DNA of 58,998 nucleotides from Methylophilaceae bacterium (GTDB lineage Bacteria > Pseudomonadota > Gammaproteobacteria > Burkholderiales > Methylophilaceae): contig JAPKBG010000014.1 of assembly GCA_028823485.1 (NCBI GenBank), forward strand, positions 1-58,998. The letters run 5' to 3'. Under the pieces are notes generated by a model that was given only the letters and a program-made list of their open reading frames with translations, did no database searches and had not been told where the DNA came from. Below are positions 47,104-56,452 of this stretch, in pieces (position 1 is the first letter of the stretch; every line of letters begins with the position of its first letter). Both the position numbers and the translations under genes were made by a program.

Positions 47104-47691
47104 ATGCGTGAAGCTGAAGTTACCCGCGATACCCTTGAAACCCAAATTACCGTTTCTATCAATATAGACGGTACTGGCAAGTCACAATTTGAAACTGGCA
47201 TTGGCTTTTTAGACCATATGCTAGATCAAGTAGCGCGTCACGGCATGATGGATATTGATGTGCGCGCGAAAGGTGATTTGCATATTGATGCACACCATAC
47301 TGTTGAAGATATTGGTATTACGCTTGGGCAGGCTTTCTTAAAAGCACTTGGCGATAAAAAAGGCATTAACCGTTATGGACATGCCTATGTGCCATTAGAC
47401 GAGGCACTTTCTCGTGTCGTATTGGATTTGTCTGGTCGCCCAGGATTGTCATTTAACTGTGAGTTCACGCGTGCTGCTATTGGTGAGTTCGATGTTGATT
47501 TATTCCATGAGTTTTTCCAAGGCTTTACCAATCACGCATTGGTGACCCTGCATGTCGACAATTTAAAAGGCCATAACTCGCACCATCAGGCAGAAACCAT
47601 TTTTAAAGCGTTTGGTCGCGCATTGCGTATGGCTGTGGCACATGATGAGCGTATGGCAGGTGTTATGCCGTCTACCAAAGGCGTGTTATAG
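47104..47691 (+). CDS. hisB: Imidazoleglycerol-phosphate dehydratase
   Basis: A 195-residue monofunctional IGPD. ATG at 47104 gives the typical start '[17 protein letters not shown]'; the frame is also open upstream to TTG 47065. Metal-binding motifs are '[11 protein letters not shown]', '[13 protein letters not shown]' with repeated histidines, and '[16 protein letters not shown]'. It removes water from imidazoleglycerol phosphate. Confidence 0.96.
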   Translation: MREAEVTRDTLETQITVSINIDGTGKSQFETGIGFLDHMLDQVARHGMMDIDVRAKGDLHIDAHHTVEDIGITLGQAFLKALGDKKGINRYGHAYVPLDEALSRVVLDLSGRPGLSFNCEFTRAAIGEFDVDLFHEFFQGFTNHALVTLHVDNLKGHNSHHQAETIFKAFGRALRMAVAHDERMAGVMPSTKGVL

Positions 47692-47716
47692 CGCCAATAT
47701 TCTAGTAGTAAATTAA

Positions 47717-48364
47717 ATGAAAAAAATAGATATTGCCGTTGTTGATTATGGCATGGGTAATTTAAGATCCGTGTCAAAAGCAATTGAACATGTTGCCTCG
47801 GATAAAACGGTGCTGATCACTAGCAACCCTGAAGAAATTCATGCGGCTGAGCGTGTAGTATTTCCAGGGCAAGGGGCAATGCCGGAATGCATGCAAGAGC
47901 TGGATGGGCGCGGTTTACATGAGGCGGTTGTTAGCGCGGCTAAAACCAAGCCATTTTTAGGCATTTGTATTGGTTTGCAAATGTTATTTGATCATTCCGA
48001 AGAAGGGGATGCCAATGGGCTGGGTTTGTTGGAAGGCAATGTTAAAAAGTTTGCCCTTGAGAACGTGACTGATGCAGCGGGTGAAAAGCTGAAAGTTCCG
48101 CATATGGGATGGAATCAAGTCTACCAGTACGATAAGCCGCATCCGTTGTGGCAAGGCATTGCCAGTGGGGAACGTTTTTATTTCGTCCACAGCTATTATG
48201 TGAGCCTTGAAGATGAAGCGAGTGCCATGGGTTATGGCGAGTATCCAAACAAGTTTACTTGTGCTGTGGCGCAAGATAATATTTTTGCTGTGCAGTTTCA
48301 TCCAGAAAAAAGTGCACAGGCAGGATTGCAATTACTCCGCAATTTTGTAAACTGGAAACCGTAA
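47717..48364 (+). CDS. hisH: Imidazole glycerol phosphate synthase, glutaminase subunit
   Basis: A 215-residue class I glutamine amidotransferase. The nucleophile is the Cys in 'FLGICIGLQMLFDHSEEGD', and the His/Glu pair is in 'AVQFHPEKSAQAGLQLL'. It delivers ammonia to HisF. Its place in the his cluster and 'VDYGMGNLRSVSKAIEH' confirm the assignment. Confidence 0.97.
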   Translation: MKKIDIAVVDYGMGNLRSVSKAIEHVASDKTVLITSNPEEIHAAERVVFPGQGAMPECMQELDGRGLHEAVVSAAKTKPFLGICIGLQMLFDHSEEGDANGLGLLEGNVKKFALENVTDAAGEKLKVPHMGWNQVYQYDKPHPLWQGIASGERFYFVHSYYVSLEDEASAMGYGEYPNKFTCAVAQDNIFAVQFHPEKSAQAGLQLLRNFVNWKP

Positions 48365-48401
48365 TTTTTTCTGCAACCTAACTAAGTAATACTTTAAGGC
48401 T

Positions 48402-49151
48402 ATGCTAATCATTCCCGCAATTGATCTCAAAGATGGACACTGTGTTCGTCTTAAACAAGGTGACATGGATGCGTCCACTGTTTTTTCAGTAGACCCTGGT
48501 GCTACAGCTAAACATTGGCTAGACCAAGGGTGTAAACGATTACACTTGGTTGATTTAAATGGTGCATTTGCAGGTAAACCTGTGAATAATGATGCCGTTA
48601 AATCAATTGTGAGTGCCATTGGTGGAAAAATACCTATTCAACTTGGTGGTGGCATTCGTGATTTAGATACCATTGAACGTTATTTAGATGACGGCATTGA
48701 TTACGTTATTCTTGGTACTGCTGCAGTCAGAAATCCAGGCTTTTTACATGAATCGTGTGATGCTTTCCCTGGACAAGTGATTGTTGGTCTTGATGCTAAA
48801 GATGGCAAGGTCGCTGTTGATGGTTGGTCAAAATTAACTGGCCATGATGTGATTGATATTGGTAAAAAATACGAAGACTATGGTGTTAGTTCAGTTATTT
48901 ATACGGATATAGGTCGTGATGGCATGATGACTGGCGTTAATATTGAAGCGACTGTTGCTTTAGCGCAAGCATTGACGATTCCTGTCATTGCCTCTGGTGG
49001 CGTAACTAATTTAGATGATGTCCGCAAGCTTTGCGCTGTTGAAAGCGGAGGTGTGATTGGTACGATTACAGGCCGTGCCATCTATGAAGGCTCTTTAGAC
49101 TTTGCTGCTGCGCAAGCCTTAGCGGACGAACTATCACCTAATGCTCGCTAA
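48402..49151 (+). CDS. hisA: ProFAR isomerase HisA
   Basis: A 249-residue (beta-alpha)8 barrel. '[20 protein letters not shown]', with the catalytic Asp near the N terminus, '[17 protein letters not shown]' and '[14 protein letters not shown]' with the second catalytic Asp are diagnostic. It isomerises ProFAR to PRFAR. Its end overlaps hisF by 11 bases. Confidence 0.97.
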   Translation: MLIIPAIDLKDGHCVRLKQGDMDASTVFSVDPGATAKHWLDQGCKRLHLVDLNGAFAGKPVNNDAVKSIVSAIGGKIPIQLGGGIRDLDTIERYLDDGIDYVILGTAAVRNPGFLHESCDAFPGQVIVGLDAKDGKVAVDGWSKLTGHDVIDIGKKYEDYGVSSVIYTDIGRDGMMTGVNIEATVALAQALTIPVIASGGVTNLDDVRKLCAVESGGVIGTITGRAIYEGSLDFAAAQALADELSPNAR

Positions 49152-49905
49152 ACGTATTATTCCTTGTATGGATGTCACGGCTGGTCGTGTCGTTAAAGGG
49201 GTTAACTTTATGGAGCTGCGTGATGCAGGCGACCCAGTTGAAATTGCAAAGCGCTATGATGACCAAGGTGCTGATGAGCTTACCTTTCTAGACATTACTG
49301 CAACGTCTGATGGTCGAGATTTGATTTTGCACATCATTGAAGATGTGGCTAGTCAGGTGTTTATTCCATTGACGGTTGGTGGTGGTGTACGTGAAGTGGA
49401 TGATGTGCGCCGGCTACTTAATGCTGGCGCGGATAAAGTCAGTATTAATACAACTGCTATCTACAATCCACAAGTGGTTGCTGATGCAGCAGCACGCTTT
49501 GGCTCACAATGTATCGTCGTCGCGATTGATGCTAAAAAAGTAGAAGGTCAGCCGTTTGAGTGGGAAGTGTTTACCCATGGTGGCCGAAAACCTACAGGGT
49601 TAGATGCTGTCGAATGGGCGAAAAAAATGGTGAATTTAGGCTCAGGTGAGTTGCTAGTCACTAGCATGGATAGAGATGGTACGAAAATAGGATTTAACAA
49701 TTCGCTTAACCGTGCGATTTCAGATGCGGTAGCCGTTCCTTTGATTGCTTCGGGCGGCGTGGGTAATTTGCAGCACTTGGTTGATGGCGTCAAAATTGGC
49801 GGTGCAGATGCTGTTTTGGCTGCGAGTATTTTCCACTATGGGGAATATACGGTCGAACAAGCAAAAACCTATATGCAAGCACACAACATTGAAGTAAGGC
49901 TGTAG
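49141..49905 (+). CDS. hisF: Imidazole glycerol phosphate synthase, cyclase subunit
   Basis: A 254-residue barrel paralogous to HisA. '[19 protein letters not shown]' (catalytic Asp11), '[28 protein letters not shown]' and '[13 protein letters not shown]' are signatures. With HisH it forms IGP and AICAR. Translation is coupled to hisA. Confidence 0.97.
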   Translation: MLAKRIIPCMDVTAGRVVKGVNFMELRDAGDPVEIAKRYDDQGADELTFLDITATSDGRDLILHIIEDVASQVFIPLTVGGGVREVDDVRRLLNAGADKVSINTTAIYNPQVVADAAARFGSQCIVVAIDAKKVEGQPFEWEVFTHGGRKPTGLDAVEWAKKMVNLGSGELLVTSMDRDGTKIGFNNSLNRAISDAVAVPLIASGGVGNLQHLVDGVKIGGADAVLAASIFHYGEYTVEQAKTYMQAHNIEVRL

Positions 49906-49915
49906 AATTCATCAA

Positions 49916-50305
49916 ATGAATTGGTTAGATAAAATACAGTGGGATGAGAATGGGCTTGTTCCCGTGATCGCACAAGAACACAAAACGGGAAAAGTGTTAA
50001 TGTTTGCATGGATGAACCGTGAAGCATTGACGCTGACCAACGAAAGTAAGCGAACTATTTATTGGTCGCGTTCACGCCAAAAGCTCTGGCGTAAAGGCGA
50101 AGAGTCAGGCCATAGCCAACTAGTACATGAAATCCGTTTAGATTGTGATGGAGACGTGATATTGATTGATGTCGAACAAATCGGCGGTATTGCTTGCCAC
50201 ACTGGCAGACACAATTGTTTTTATAAAAAATTAGAAGATGAGCAGTGGGAAATAGATCAGCCTATTATTAAGAACCCTGAAGATATTTATAAGACCATCG
50301 TATGA
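49916..50305 (+). CDS. hisI: Phosphoribosyl-AMP cyclohydrolase
   Basis: A 129-residue stand-alone HisI. '[15 protein letters not shown]', '[22 protein letters not shown]' and the zinc site '[29 protein letters not shown]' are present. HisI and HisE are separate proteins here, not fused as in enterobacteria. It overlaps hisE by four bases (ATGA). Confidence 0.96.
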   Translation: MNWLDKIQWDENGLVPVIAQEHKTGKVLMFAWMNREALTLTNESKRTIYWSRSRQKLWRKGEESGHSQLVHEIRLDCDGDVILIDVEQIGGIACHTGRHNCFYKKLEDEQWEIDQPIIKNPEDIYKTIV

Positions 50306-50625
50306 CTGAAAATATTTTAGATCGATTAGCAGACTTGCTGGAGCAACGTAAAGTGGCTGACCCAAGCTCGTCATACGTGGCTAAGCTGTATGCAAAAGGC
50401 ATGGATAGCATTCTTAAAAAAGTCGGTGAAGAAGCGACTGAAGTGGTGATTGCTGCAAAAGACGGTAATAAACAAGAGATTATTTATGAGACGGCAGATT
50501 TGTGGTTTCATACTTTGGTGATGTTAGCAAAAGCCGATTTAAAACCACAGGATATCTTGGATGAGCTTGCTAGGCGAGAAGGCTTATCAGGTATTGATGA
50601 GAAGAACGCGCGAACAAAGGATTAA
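50302..50625 (+). CDS. hisE: Phosphoribosyl-ATP pyrophosphatase
   Basis: A 107-residue MazG-like all-helical protein. '[33 protein letters not shown]' carries the EExxE-type metal site, followed by '[14 protein letters not shown]'. It hydrolyses PR-ATP to PR-AMP. Last his gene of the cluster. Confidence 0.95.
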   Translation: MTENILDRLADLLEQRKVADPSSSYVAKLYAKGMDSILKKVGEEATEVVIAAKDGNKQEIIYETADLWFHTLVMLAKADLKPQDILDELARREGLSGIDEKNARTKD

Positions 50626-50670
50626 CGTTTGATTGAAGCAGTATGCTTGACAACATTAAGGTGAAACACA

Positions 50671-51003
50671 ATGACCACAAACTGTCTTTTTTGTAAAATT
50701 GTTGCTGGCGACATTACTTCCGACACCACCTATGAAGATGATGATGTGATTGTGTTTAATGACATCAAGCCAATGGCGAAAGTCCATTTTTTAATCGTTC
50801 CAAAATTGCACTTAGAGAGCTTAAAAAGCTGTGATAAGGCCCATCAGGCGCTGTTGGGTAAGATGCTATTATTAGCACCAAAGCTAGCTGATGAGCAGGG
50901 CTTAAAGGGTTTTAAAACACTGATTAACACAGGACGTGAAGGCGGGCAGGAAGTGTTTCACTTACATGTGCATGTGTTTGGTGGCGGCTTGCCAACGGTA
51001 TAA
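50671..51003 (+). CDS. HIT-family purine nucleoside phosphoramidase (HinT-like)
   Basis: A 110-residue HIT protein. 'CLFCKIVAGDITSDTTYEDDDVIVFNDIKPMAKVHFLIVPK' and the histidine triad 'VFHLHVHVFGG' are clear. It hydrolyses nucleoside phosphoramidates. Its location between hisE and tatA is conserved in betaproteobacteria. Confidence 0.94.
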   Translation: MTTNCLFCKIVAGDITSDTTYEDDDVIVFNDIKPMAKVHFLIVPKLHLESLKSCDKAHQALLGKMLLLAPKLADEQGLKGFKTLINTGREGGQEVFHLHVHVFGGGLPTV

Positions 51004-51019
51004 ATATTAGGAGATTGTA

Positions 51020-51229
51020 ATGGGCGCATTTAGTTTATGGCATTGGTTAATTGTATTATTAATCGTTGTGTTGGTTTTTGGTACGAAAAAGCTTAAGAAT
51101 ATGGGAGGTGATGTTGGCAGTGCTGTCAAGGAATTCAAAAAGGCAGTTAAAGACAATGACGAACAAGAACCAGCTGAAGAAGTGGGCACAACCGTCGAAG
51201 GTGAAGTGACCAAAAAGACTAACCAGTAA
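51020..51229 (+). CDS. tatA: Sec-independent translocase subunit TatA
   Basis: Sixty-nine residues: a short N-terminal membrane helix ('[17 protein letters not shown]'), the hinge '[24 protein letters not shown]' and an acidic tail. TatA multimers form the transport path for folded twin-arginine substrates. First of tatABC. Confidence 0.95.
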   Translation: MGAFSLWHWLIVLLIVVLVFGTKKLKNMGGDVGSAVKEFKKAVKDNDEQEPAEEVGTTVEGEVTKKTNQ

Positions 51230-51244
51230 TGTTGAGCATCGTAC

Positions 51245-51676
51245 GTGTTTGATATTTCTTTTGCAGAGCTGATGATGATAGCGGTCGTTGCACTATTGGT
51301 TGTTGGTCCAGATAAGCTGCCGCAAGTTGCACGCACTGTCGGGGCTTTTGTTGGGCGATTACAACGTTATGTGGCGCAGGTTAAAGAAGAAGTGAATCGC
51401 GATGCTCGATTTGAAGAGTTGCAAAATCTTCAGCAAGAAATTAAACAAGGCGCCGACCAAGTTGAGTCTAGTATGATGGCTGGAGCAAGTAAAGTGAAAG
51501 CAGCAGCAGGAAAAAGTGTTAAACCAAAAAACAAATCCACGGCAAAAATAGCTGCTGCAAAATCAAAATCCCCCAGTAAGAAATCCGTAGCAAAAAAAAC
51601 AGCAATAAAAAAACTAGCCACAAAAAAGGCACAGCCTAAAAAACTAAAGACCAACCATAATTATGACGCCTACTGA
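51245..51676 (+). CDS. tatB: Sec-independent translocase subunit TatB with Lys-rich tail
   Basis: A 143-residue TatB, GTG start. 'MFDISFAELMMIAVVALLVVGPDKLPQVARTVGAFVGRLQRYV' is the standard membrane helix, glutamate and amphipathic helix. After residue 85 the tail is almost entirely Lys, Ala and Ser, histone-like, which is unusual for TatB. Its 3' end overlaps tatC by 14 bases. Confidence 0.94.
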   Translation: MFDISFAELMMIAVVALLVVGPDKLPQVARTVGAFVGRLQRYVAQVKEEVNRDARFEELQNLQQEIKQGADQVESSMMAGASKVKAAAGKSVKPKNKSTAKIAAAKSKSPSKKSVAKKTAIKKLATKKAQPKKLKTNHNYDAY

Positions 51677-52400
51677 ATCATTTATGTCTCATTTAATCGA
51701 GTTACGTAATCGCTTGATAAAAATCGTGGTGGGCATGCTGGTGGTATTTTTAGGACTATTCCCATTCGCGAATAAAGTCTATGCATTGTTAGCCGCGCCG
51801 ATGCTGGATAAATTGCCTGAAGGCACGCAAATGATTGCCACCGCTGTGGTGACGCCTTTTTTTGTGCCGATGAAAGTGGCGATAATGGCAGCCTTTGTGA
51901 TTGCTTTGCCACACACCTTATATCAACTGTGGATGTTTGTTGCACCTGGCTTATATGCGCATGAAAAGAAAATGATGCTGCCTGCTATTGCTATCAGTAG
52001 TCTTTTGTTCTTATGTGGGATGGCTTTTGCCTACTTTTTAGTCTTTCCCGTTGTATTTGCTTTTATTGTGGGCAGTGCGCCAGAGGGTGTGGCGGTGATG
52101 ACTGATATTGCAGAGTATTTAGATTTTGTGATGACGCTATTCTTAGCATTTGGTTTTTCATTTGAAGTGCCAATTGCCGTTGTGCTGATGGCACATTTTG
52201 GGTGGGTGACTGTTACACAATTAAAAGAAGCACGAAGCTATGTCATTGTAGGCGCATTTATATTGGCGGCTATTTTTACGCCACCAGATATTATGTCTCA
52301 GTTTATGTTGGCGATTCCACTTTGGATGTTGTACGAAGCAGGGATTCTATTCGTGCAGGTGGCGCAGCGTAAGCAAAACAGTATCAAAGCTGGCACTTAA
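51663..52400 (+). CDS. tatC: Sec-independent translocase subunit TatC
   Basis: A 245-residue polytopic protein with six helices. 'SFMSHLIELRNRLIKIVVGML' holds the conserved N-terminal receptor motif, and 'APGLYAHEKKMMLPAIAISSLLFLCGMAFAYF' and 'ALGFSFEVPIAVV'-like segments match TatC. It recognises twin-arginine signals with TatB. The Rieske protein encoded about 2 kb away is a likely substrate. Confidence 0.96.
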   Translation: MTPTESFMSHLIELRNRLIKIVVGMLVVFLGLFPFANKVYALLAAPMLDKLPEGTQMIATAVVTPFFVPMKVAIMAAFVIALPHTLYQLWMFVAPGLYAHEKKMMLPAIAISSLLFLCGMAFAYFLVFPVVFAFIVGSAPEGVAVMTDIAEYLDFVMTLFLAFGFSFEVPIAVVLMAHFGWVTVTQLKEARSYVIVGAFILAAIFTPPDIMSQFMLAIPLWMLYEAGILFVQVAQRKQNSIKAGT

Positions 52401-53548
52401 TCTTTATTAGCAACAGGGGATGGTCGTTTGCCGATTAGAGTGTCAACATCTATCTGTGTGCCAGCGCGCATGATGGTTAACACAGCATTTTTATTTGGTT
52501 CTAGTACGGCTATTAAATTAAGCATGGTGACGCTATTAATCACTTGTTTTCGATTAATAGCGATTAAGATATCGCCCGCTTTTAAACCTGCATGATCAGC
52601 AGGGCTTTCTCCTAGCACTCCTGCAATTAACGCACCTGATGCGGAAGATAGTCCAAAAGATTCTGCAAGTTCTGGAGTGATATTTTGTGCCTCAACACCG
52701 ACCCAGCCACGGGTGACTGTGCCTTCTTTGGCAATTTGCTCCATGACCTGTTTGGCAAGACTTGCGGGGATAGCGAAGCCAATACCCATGCTGCCACCAT
52801 TGCGAGAATAAATGGCACTGTTAATGCCAACAAGATTGCCCTCAGTATTAATCAGTGCGCCCCCAGAATTGCCTGGGTTAATTGAGGCGTCAGTTTGGAT
52901 AAAGTTTTCGTAAGTATTGATGCCTAAATGATTGCGTCCTAGCGCGCTTACAATTCCTTGTGTAATTGTTTGCCCAACGCCGAAAGGGTTGCCAATGGCG
53001 AGCACAACATCACCAATGTCCAGCTTGTTTGAAGAAGCAAAAGTAATAAAAGGGAGGTTATCTGCTCCAATTTTGAGTAATGCTAAGTCAGACTCGGGGT
53101 CGGTGCCAACAATAGCGGCAGGTAGTTTTCTACCATCAGCGAGTGCGACTTCAATCGCATCTGCTGATGAAATGACATGATGATTCGTTAAAATAAGCCC
53201 TTGCTCACTAACAATCACACCACTACCTAGGCTGTTGTCAGTAGGATCATCATCGTCACCAAAGAAATGTTTGAATAATGGGTCATCCATGAATTTCTGG
53301 TGTGAGTTAGACGTGTTCCTGCTGGATGTAAAAATATTGACCACGGCGGGCATGGCTTTTTTCGCGGCATCCTTGTATGAGCTGGCGGGCTTGCTTGGCA
53401 GTGCGGAGCTTGCTCCTTTAATCGCTATTTGTCCTTGTATCGGCTTTTGGCCAAACTCAAGTAATCCAGGTTTGAAGGTTTGCAGCACGAATAATACACC
53501 TAAGCATACGGTGACTGTTTGGGCAAAAGTAAGCCATATTTTTCGCAT
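52397..53548 (-). CDS. Do/DegS-like periplasmic serine protease (S1C)
   Basis: A 383-residue HtrA-family protease anchored by an N-terminal helix (about 6-24). The catalytic triad is visible: His in 'LTNHHVISSADAIEV', Asp in 'DPESDLALLKI' and Ser in 'NPGNSGGALINTEG'. A single PDZ domain follows ('GLSSASGALIAGVLGESPADHAGLKAGDILIAINRK'). The one-PDZ, anchored form is that of DegS, which senses misfolded outer-membrane proteins. Convergent with tatC, overlapping by four bases. Confidence 0.93.
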   Translation of the reverse strand: MRKIWLTFAQTVTVCLGVLFVLQTFKPGLLEFGQKPIQGQIAIKGASSALPSKPASSYKDAAKKAMPAVVNIFTSSRNTSNSHQKFMDDPLFKHFFGDDDDPTDNSLGSGVIVSEQGLILTNHHVISSADAIEVALADGRKLPAAIVGTDPESDLALLKIGADNLPFITFASSNKLDIGDVVLAIGNPFGVGQTITQGIVSALGRNHLGINTYENFIQTDASINPGNSGGALINTEGNLVGINSAIYSRNGGSMGIGFAIPASLAKQVMEQIAKEGTVTRGWVGVEAQNITPELAESFGLSSASGALIAGVLGESPADHAGLKAGDILIAINRKQVINSVTMLNLIAVLEPNKNAVLTIMRAGTQIDVDTLIGKRPSPVANKD

Positions 53549-53626
53549 AGATTTCGTTTTTAATCTGATAATTAGTTAGTATAGGCGAAAACGAGGTAAT
53601 TATTAACCATTTTAAGGGTCCTATTT

Positions 53627-54382
53627 ATGCATATGCAGTTGAATGAACTTAATCACTATTTGACGCAATTGTTACAGCCAGAACGGTTTAACGATTATTG
53701 CCCTAATGGTTTGCAAGTGGAGGGTAGACATGAGGTTAAGAAGGTTGTCACTGGTGTTACCGCTAGTTTGGCGTTGTTACAGAGTGCGCAAGCTGCCAAT
53801 GCCGATGTGATTCTGGTGCATCATGGCTACTTCTGGAAGGGCGAGTCACAGTCAGTGACTGGTATTAAAATGCGGCGTTTAAAATTTCTTTTAGAAAATG
53901 ATTTAAATCTTTTTGCCTATCACCTGCCTTTAGATGCACACCCAGAAATCGGTAACAATGTGATGCTTGGTAAAGTGTTAGGTTTGGAAATTGCAGGCTG
54001 GTTAGATAGTGAAAAAAATATGATTGCTTGGGCAGAACTAAAGCAAGCTAAATCATTCCAAGCAGTAGCGGATGAATTAAGTGTTAAGTTGAATAGAGAA
54101 GTACAATTGATTGGTGATGTGAATAAACCAGTACACACTATTGCATGGTGTACAGGAGCGGCGCAAGGATATATCGATCAAGCGATTGCCGCGAATATAG
54201 ATGTTTTTGTCAGTGGAGAGATTTCTGAGCAAACGGTACATCAGGTGCGAGAATCCAATACGGCTTATATTGCGGCTGGTCATCACGCAACTGAGCGATA
54301 CGGTATAAAGGCGCTTGGAGAGAATTTAGCTGATAAATTTGATTTTCAGCATGAATTTATTGATATTAATAATCCAGTTTAA
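53627..54382 (+). CDS. Nif3-like dinuclear metal centre protein
   Basis: A 251-residue NIF3/YbgI family protein. 'NDYCPNGLQVEGRHEVKKVVTGVTA', the metal-binding 'DVILVHHGYFWKGE', 'FAYHLPLDAHPEIGNN' and 'YIAAGHHATERYGIKALGE' are signatures. The family forms hexameric rings with two metals per subunit; its activity is not well established, with GTP cyclohydrolase-like or hydrolase roles proposed. It precedes petA as in many relatives. Confidence 0.92.
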   Translation: MHMQLNELNHYLTQLLQPERFNDYCPNGLQVEGRHEVKKVVTGVTASLALLQSAQAANADVILVHHGYFWKGESQSVTGIKMRRLKFLLENDLNLFAYHLPLDAHPEIGNNVMLGKVLGLEIAGWLDSEKNMIAWAELKQAKSFQAVADELSVKLNREVQLIGDVNKPVHTIAWCTGAAQGYIDQAIAANIDVFVSGEISEQTVHQVRESNTAYIAAGHHATERYGIKALGENLADKFDFQHEFIDINNPV

Positions 54383-54500
54383 GTGATATTAATCAATTAT
54401 TTAGAGAATAATATTTGGTTTAGTTGTTTGGAAAATGTATAATCGCGATTAATTCTCAATTGTGATTAATGACGCCTCAAAAGGGCGAGTAAAGGAAGTC

Positions 54501-55154
54501 ATGTCAGTTTCAGATGCAGGAAAAGACAAGCCGTCAAAAAATAGCGAATTGTCGTTTCAAGAGCCTTCACAGGTTGATAAAGAAAAAAGACAGTTTTTAG
54601 TCACCGCTACTGCAGCCGTTGCTGCTGCTGGAGCTACTGCTACTGCTGTTCCATTTGTGGGTAGCATGTTGCCAAGTGAGCGTGCCAAAGCAGCGGGTGC
54701 ACCAGTGGAGATCGATATCAGTGATATCGCCCCCGGCGAAATCAAGACTGCAGAGTGGCGTGGTCAGCCAGTATGGATTATTAACCGTACTGAGGAGATG
54801 ACAGCAGAGCTCCCTAAACATAATGGTCGACTATCTGATCCGATGTGTGAGATCACATCACAACAACCAGCGTATTGTAAAAATGCTGATCGCTCAATTA
54901 AACCAAACATTGGTGTAATAGTGGGGATTTGTACGCATTTGGGTTGTTCGCCATCGGCCAAGTTGGAAAAGGGTGGTGATATGGGCGAAAATTGGACCGG
55001 TGGTTTTTATTGCCCTTGTCATGGCTCGAAGTTCGATTTAGCTGGCCGTGTGTTTAAAGGTTCTCCAGCACCCACTAACTTAGTGGTGCCACCACATTCG
55101 TATATTGACGATAATACTTTAGTTGTCGGCATTGAAGCTGAGATGGAGGCGTAG
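54501..55154 (+). CDS. petA: Ubiquinol-cytochrome c reductase, Rieske iron-sulfur subunit
   Basis: A 217-residue Rieske protein. ATG at 54501 follows AAAGGAAG and is preferred over GTG 54462. The Tat-type signal reads 'KEKRQFLVTATAAVAAAG', with Lys-Arg in place of the twin arginine. The [2Fe-2S] ligands are in 'CTHLGCSP' and 'CPCHGSKFD'. First gene of petABC, encoding the bc1 complex that passes electrons from quinol to cytochrome c. Confidence 0.96.
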   Translation: MSVSDAGKDKPSKNSELSFQEPSQVDKEKRQFLVTATAAVAAAGATATAVPFVGSMLPSERAKAAGAPVEIDISDIAPGEIKTAEWRGQPVWIINRTEEMTAELPKHNGRLSDPMCEITSQQPAYCKNADRSIKPNIGVIVGICTHLGCSPSAKLEKGGDMGENWTGGFYCPCHGSKFDLAGRVFKGSPAPTNLVVPPHSYIDDNTLVVGIEAEMEA

Positions 55155-55155
55155 C

Positions 55156-56451
55156 ATGGCTGATCAAAAACAGAACATAAATGCAGCAACCACTGACCTC
55201 ATTGGTTGGGTGGATCGTCGTTTTCCGCTTACCAGTACGGTAAAGGCACACCTGACAGAGTATTACGCGCCTAAGAATTTTAACTTTTGGTATTTCTTTG
55301 GTGCATTGGCCATGATGGTGCTAGTCATGCAGGTTTTGACTGGTATCTTTTTAACCATGCACTATAAGCCTTCAGCGGCAGAAGCATTTGCATCAGTAGA
55401 ATATATAATGCGGGATGTGTTTGGTGGAAATATCATCCGCTATATGCACTCTACTGGCGCCTCTATGTTTTTCCTTGTCGTGTATCTGCATATGTTCCGA
55501 GGAATTATCTATGGTTCCTATAGAGCACCACGTGAATTGATTTGGTTATTTGGTGTCGGTATTTTTCTGACATTGATGGGCGAGGCGTTCTTTGGTTACT
55601 TGTTGCCGTGGGGACAAATGTCTTACTGGGGTGCTCAGGTGATTACCAGCTTATTTGGCACAGTGCCATTTATTGGGCCTGATTTGATGGAATGGTTACG
55701 CGGAGATTATCTGACTTCGGATGCAACGTTGAATCGATTCTTTGCTTTTCATGTGATAGCGCTGCCGATGGTGTTGCTAGGCTTGGTCATGGTGCATTTG
55801 GTCGCATTACATGAGGTTGGTTCTAACAATCCAGATGGTGTGGAAATTAAAGAGAAGAAGGATAAAAAAACAGGCATTCCATTGGACGGTATTCCATTCC
55901 ATCCATATTACACCGTGAAAGATACTGTGGGTATAGTTGTGTTTCTGATTGTGTTTGCTGCCATTGTGTTCTTTGCGCCAGAAATGGGCGGTTACTTTTT
56001 AGAGCATAATAACTTTATTCCAGCTAACCCATTGGTAACCCCAGAGCATATTGCACCAGTTTGGTATTTCACACCTTATTATTCAATTCTTCGCGCGGTT
56101 CCGCCAGTATTGAACTCACAGTTCCCTGGTGTTGCTGCAATGGGTTTGTCGGTGATGGTGTTTGCCTTGTTGCCATGGATTGATAAGAGTCCGGTGAAAT
56201 CAATTCGCTATCGCGGAAAATTATATAAGGGCTGGTTGGCTGCTTTTGTCGTGAGTTTCCTAGTGTTGGGTTATTTAGGAACAGAACCTTCAAATCTATG
56301 GGGTCAACTCGGTGAGTGGGCTGGCGGGGCGGACAGGGCAACTGTTGTTGCGCGTATTTTTACGGCGATTTACTTTTTATTCTTCTTGTTGATGCCTTGG
56401 TATACTGCGCGTGACAAAACAAAACCTGTGCCAGAAAGGGTGACGAAATAA
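55156..56451 (+). CDS. petB: Cytochrome b subunit of the bc1 complex
   Basis: About 431 residues. ATG at 55156 comes one base after the petA stop; the frame also runs upstream inside petA without a good start. Eight helices are expected; haem-ligand histidines occur in 'MHSTGASMFFLVVYLHMFRG' and 'RFFAFHVIALPMVLLGLVMVHLVALHEVG'. The quinol-oxidation loop is 'PEHIAPVWYFTPYYSILRAVP' (a PEWY variant). It binds two b haems and forms the quinone sites. Confidence 0.97.
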   Translation: MADQKQNINAATTDLIGWVDRRFPLTSTVKAHLTEYYAPKNFNFWYFFGALAMMVLVMQVLTGIFLTMHYKPSAAEAFASVEYIMRDVFGGNIIRYMHSTGASMFFLVVYLHMFRGIIYGSYRAPRELIWLFGVGIFLTLMGEAFFGYLLPWGQMSYWGAQVITSLFGTVPFIGPDLMEWLRGDYLTSDATLNRFFAFHVIALPMVLLGLVMVHLVALHEVGSNNPDGVEIKEKKDKKTGIPLDGIPFHPYYTVKDTVGIVVFLIVFAAIVFFAPEMGGYFLEHNNFIPANPLVTPEHIAPVWYFTPYYSILRAVPPVLNSQFPGVAAMGLSVMVFALLPWIDKSPVKSIRYRGKLYKGWLAAFVVSFLVLGYLGTEPSNLWGQLGEWAGGADRATVVARIFTAIYFLFFLLMPWYTARDKTKPVPERVTK

Positions 56452-56452
56452 C

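Noticed and set aside
55123-55155. Longer petB start inside petA
   Set aside because: The extra residues are basic and unlike cytochrome b, and the ATG at 55156 gives the conserved N terminus.
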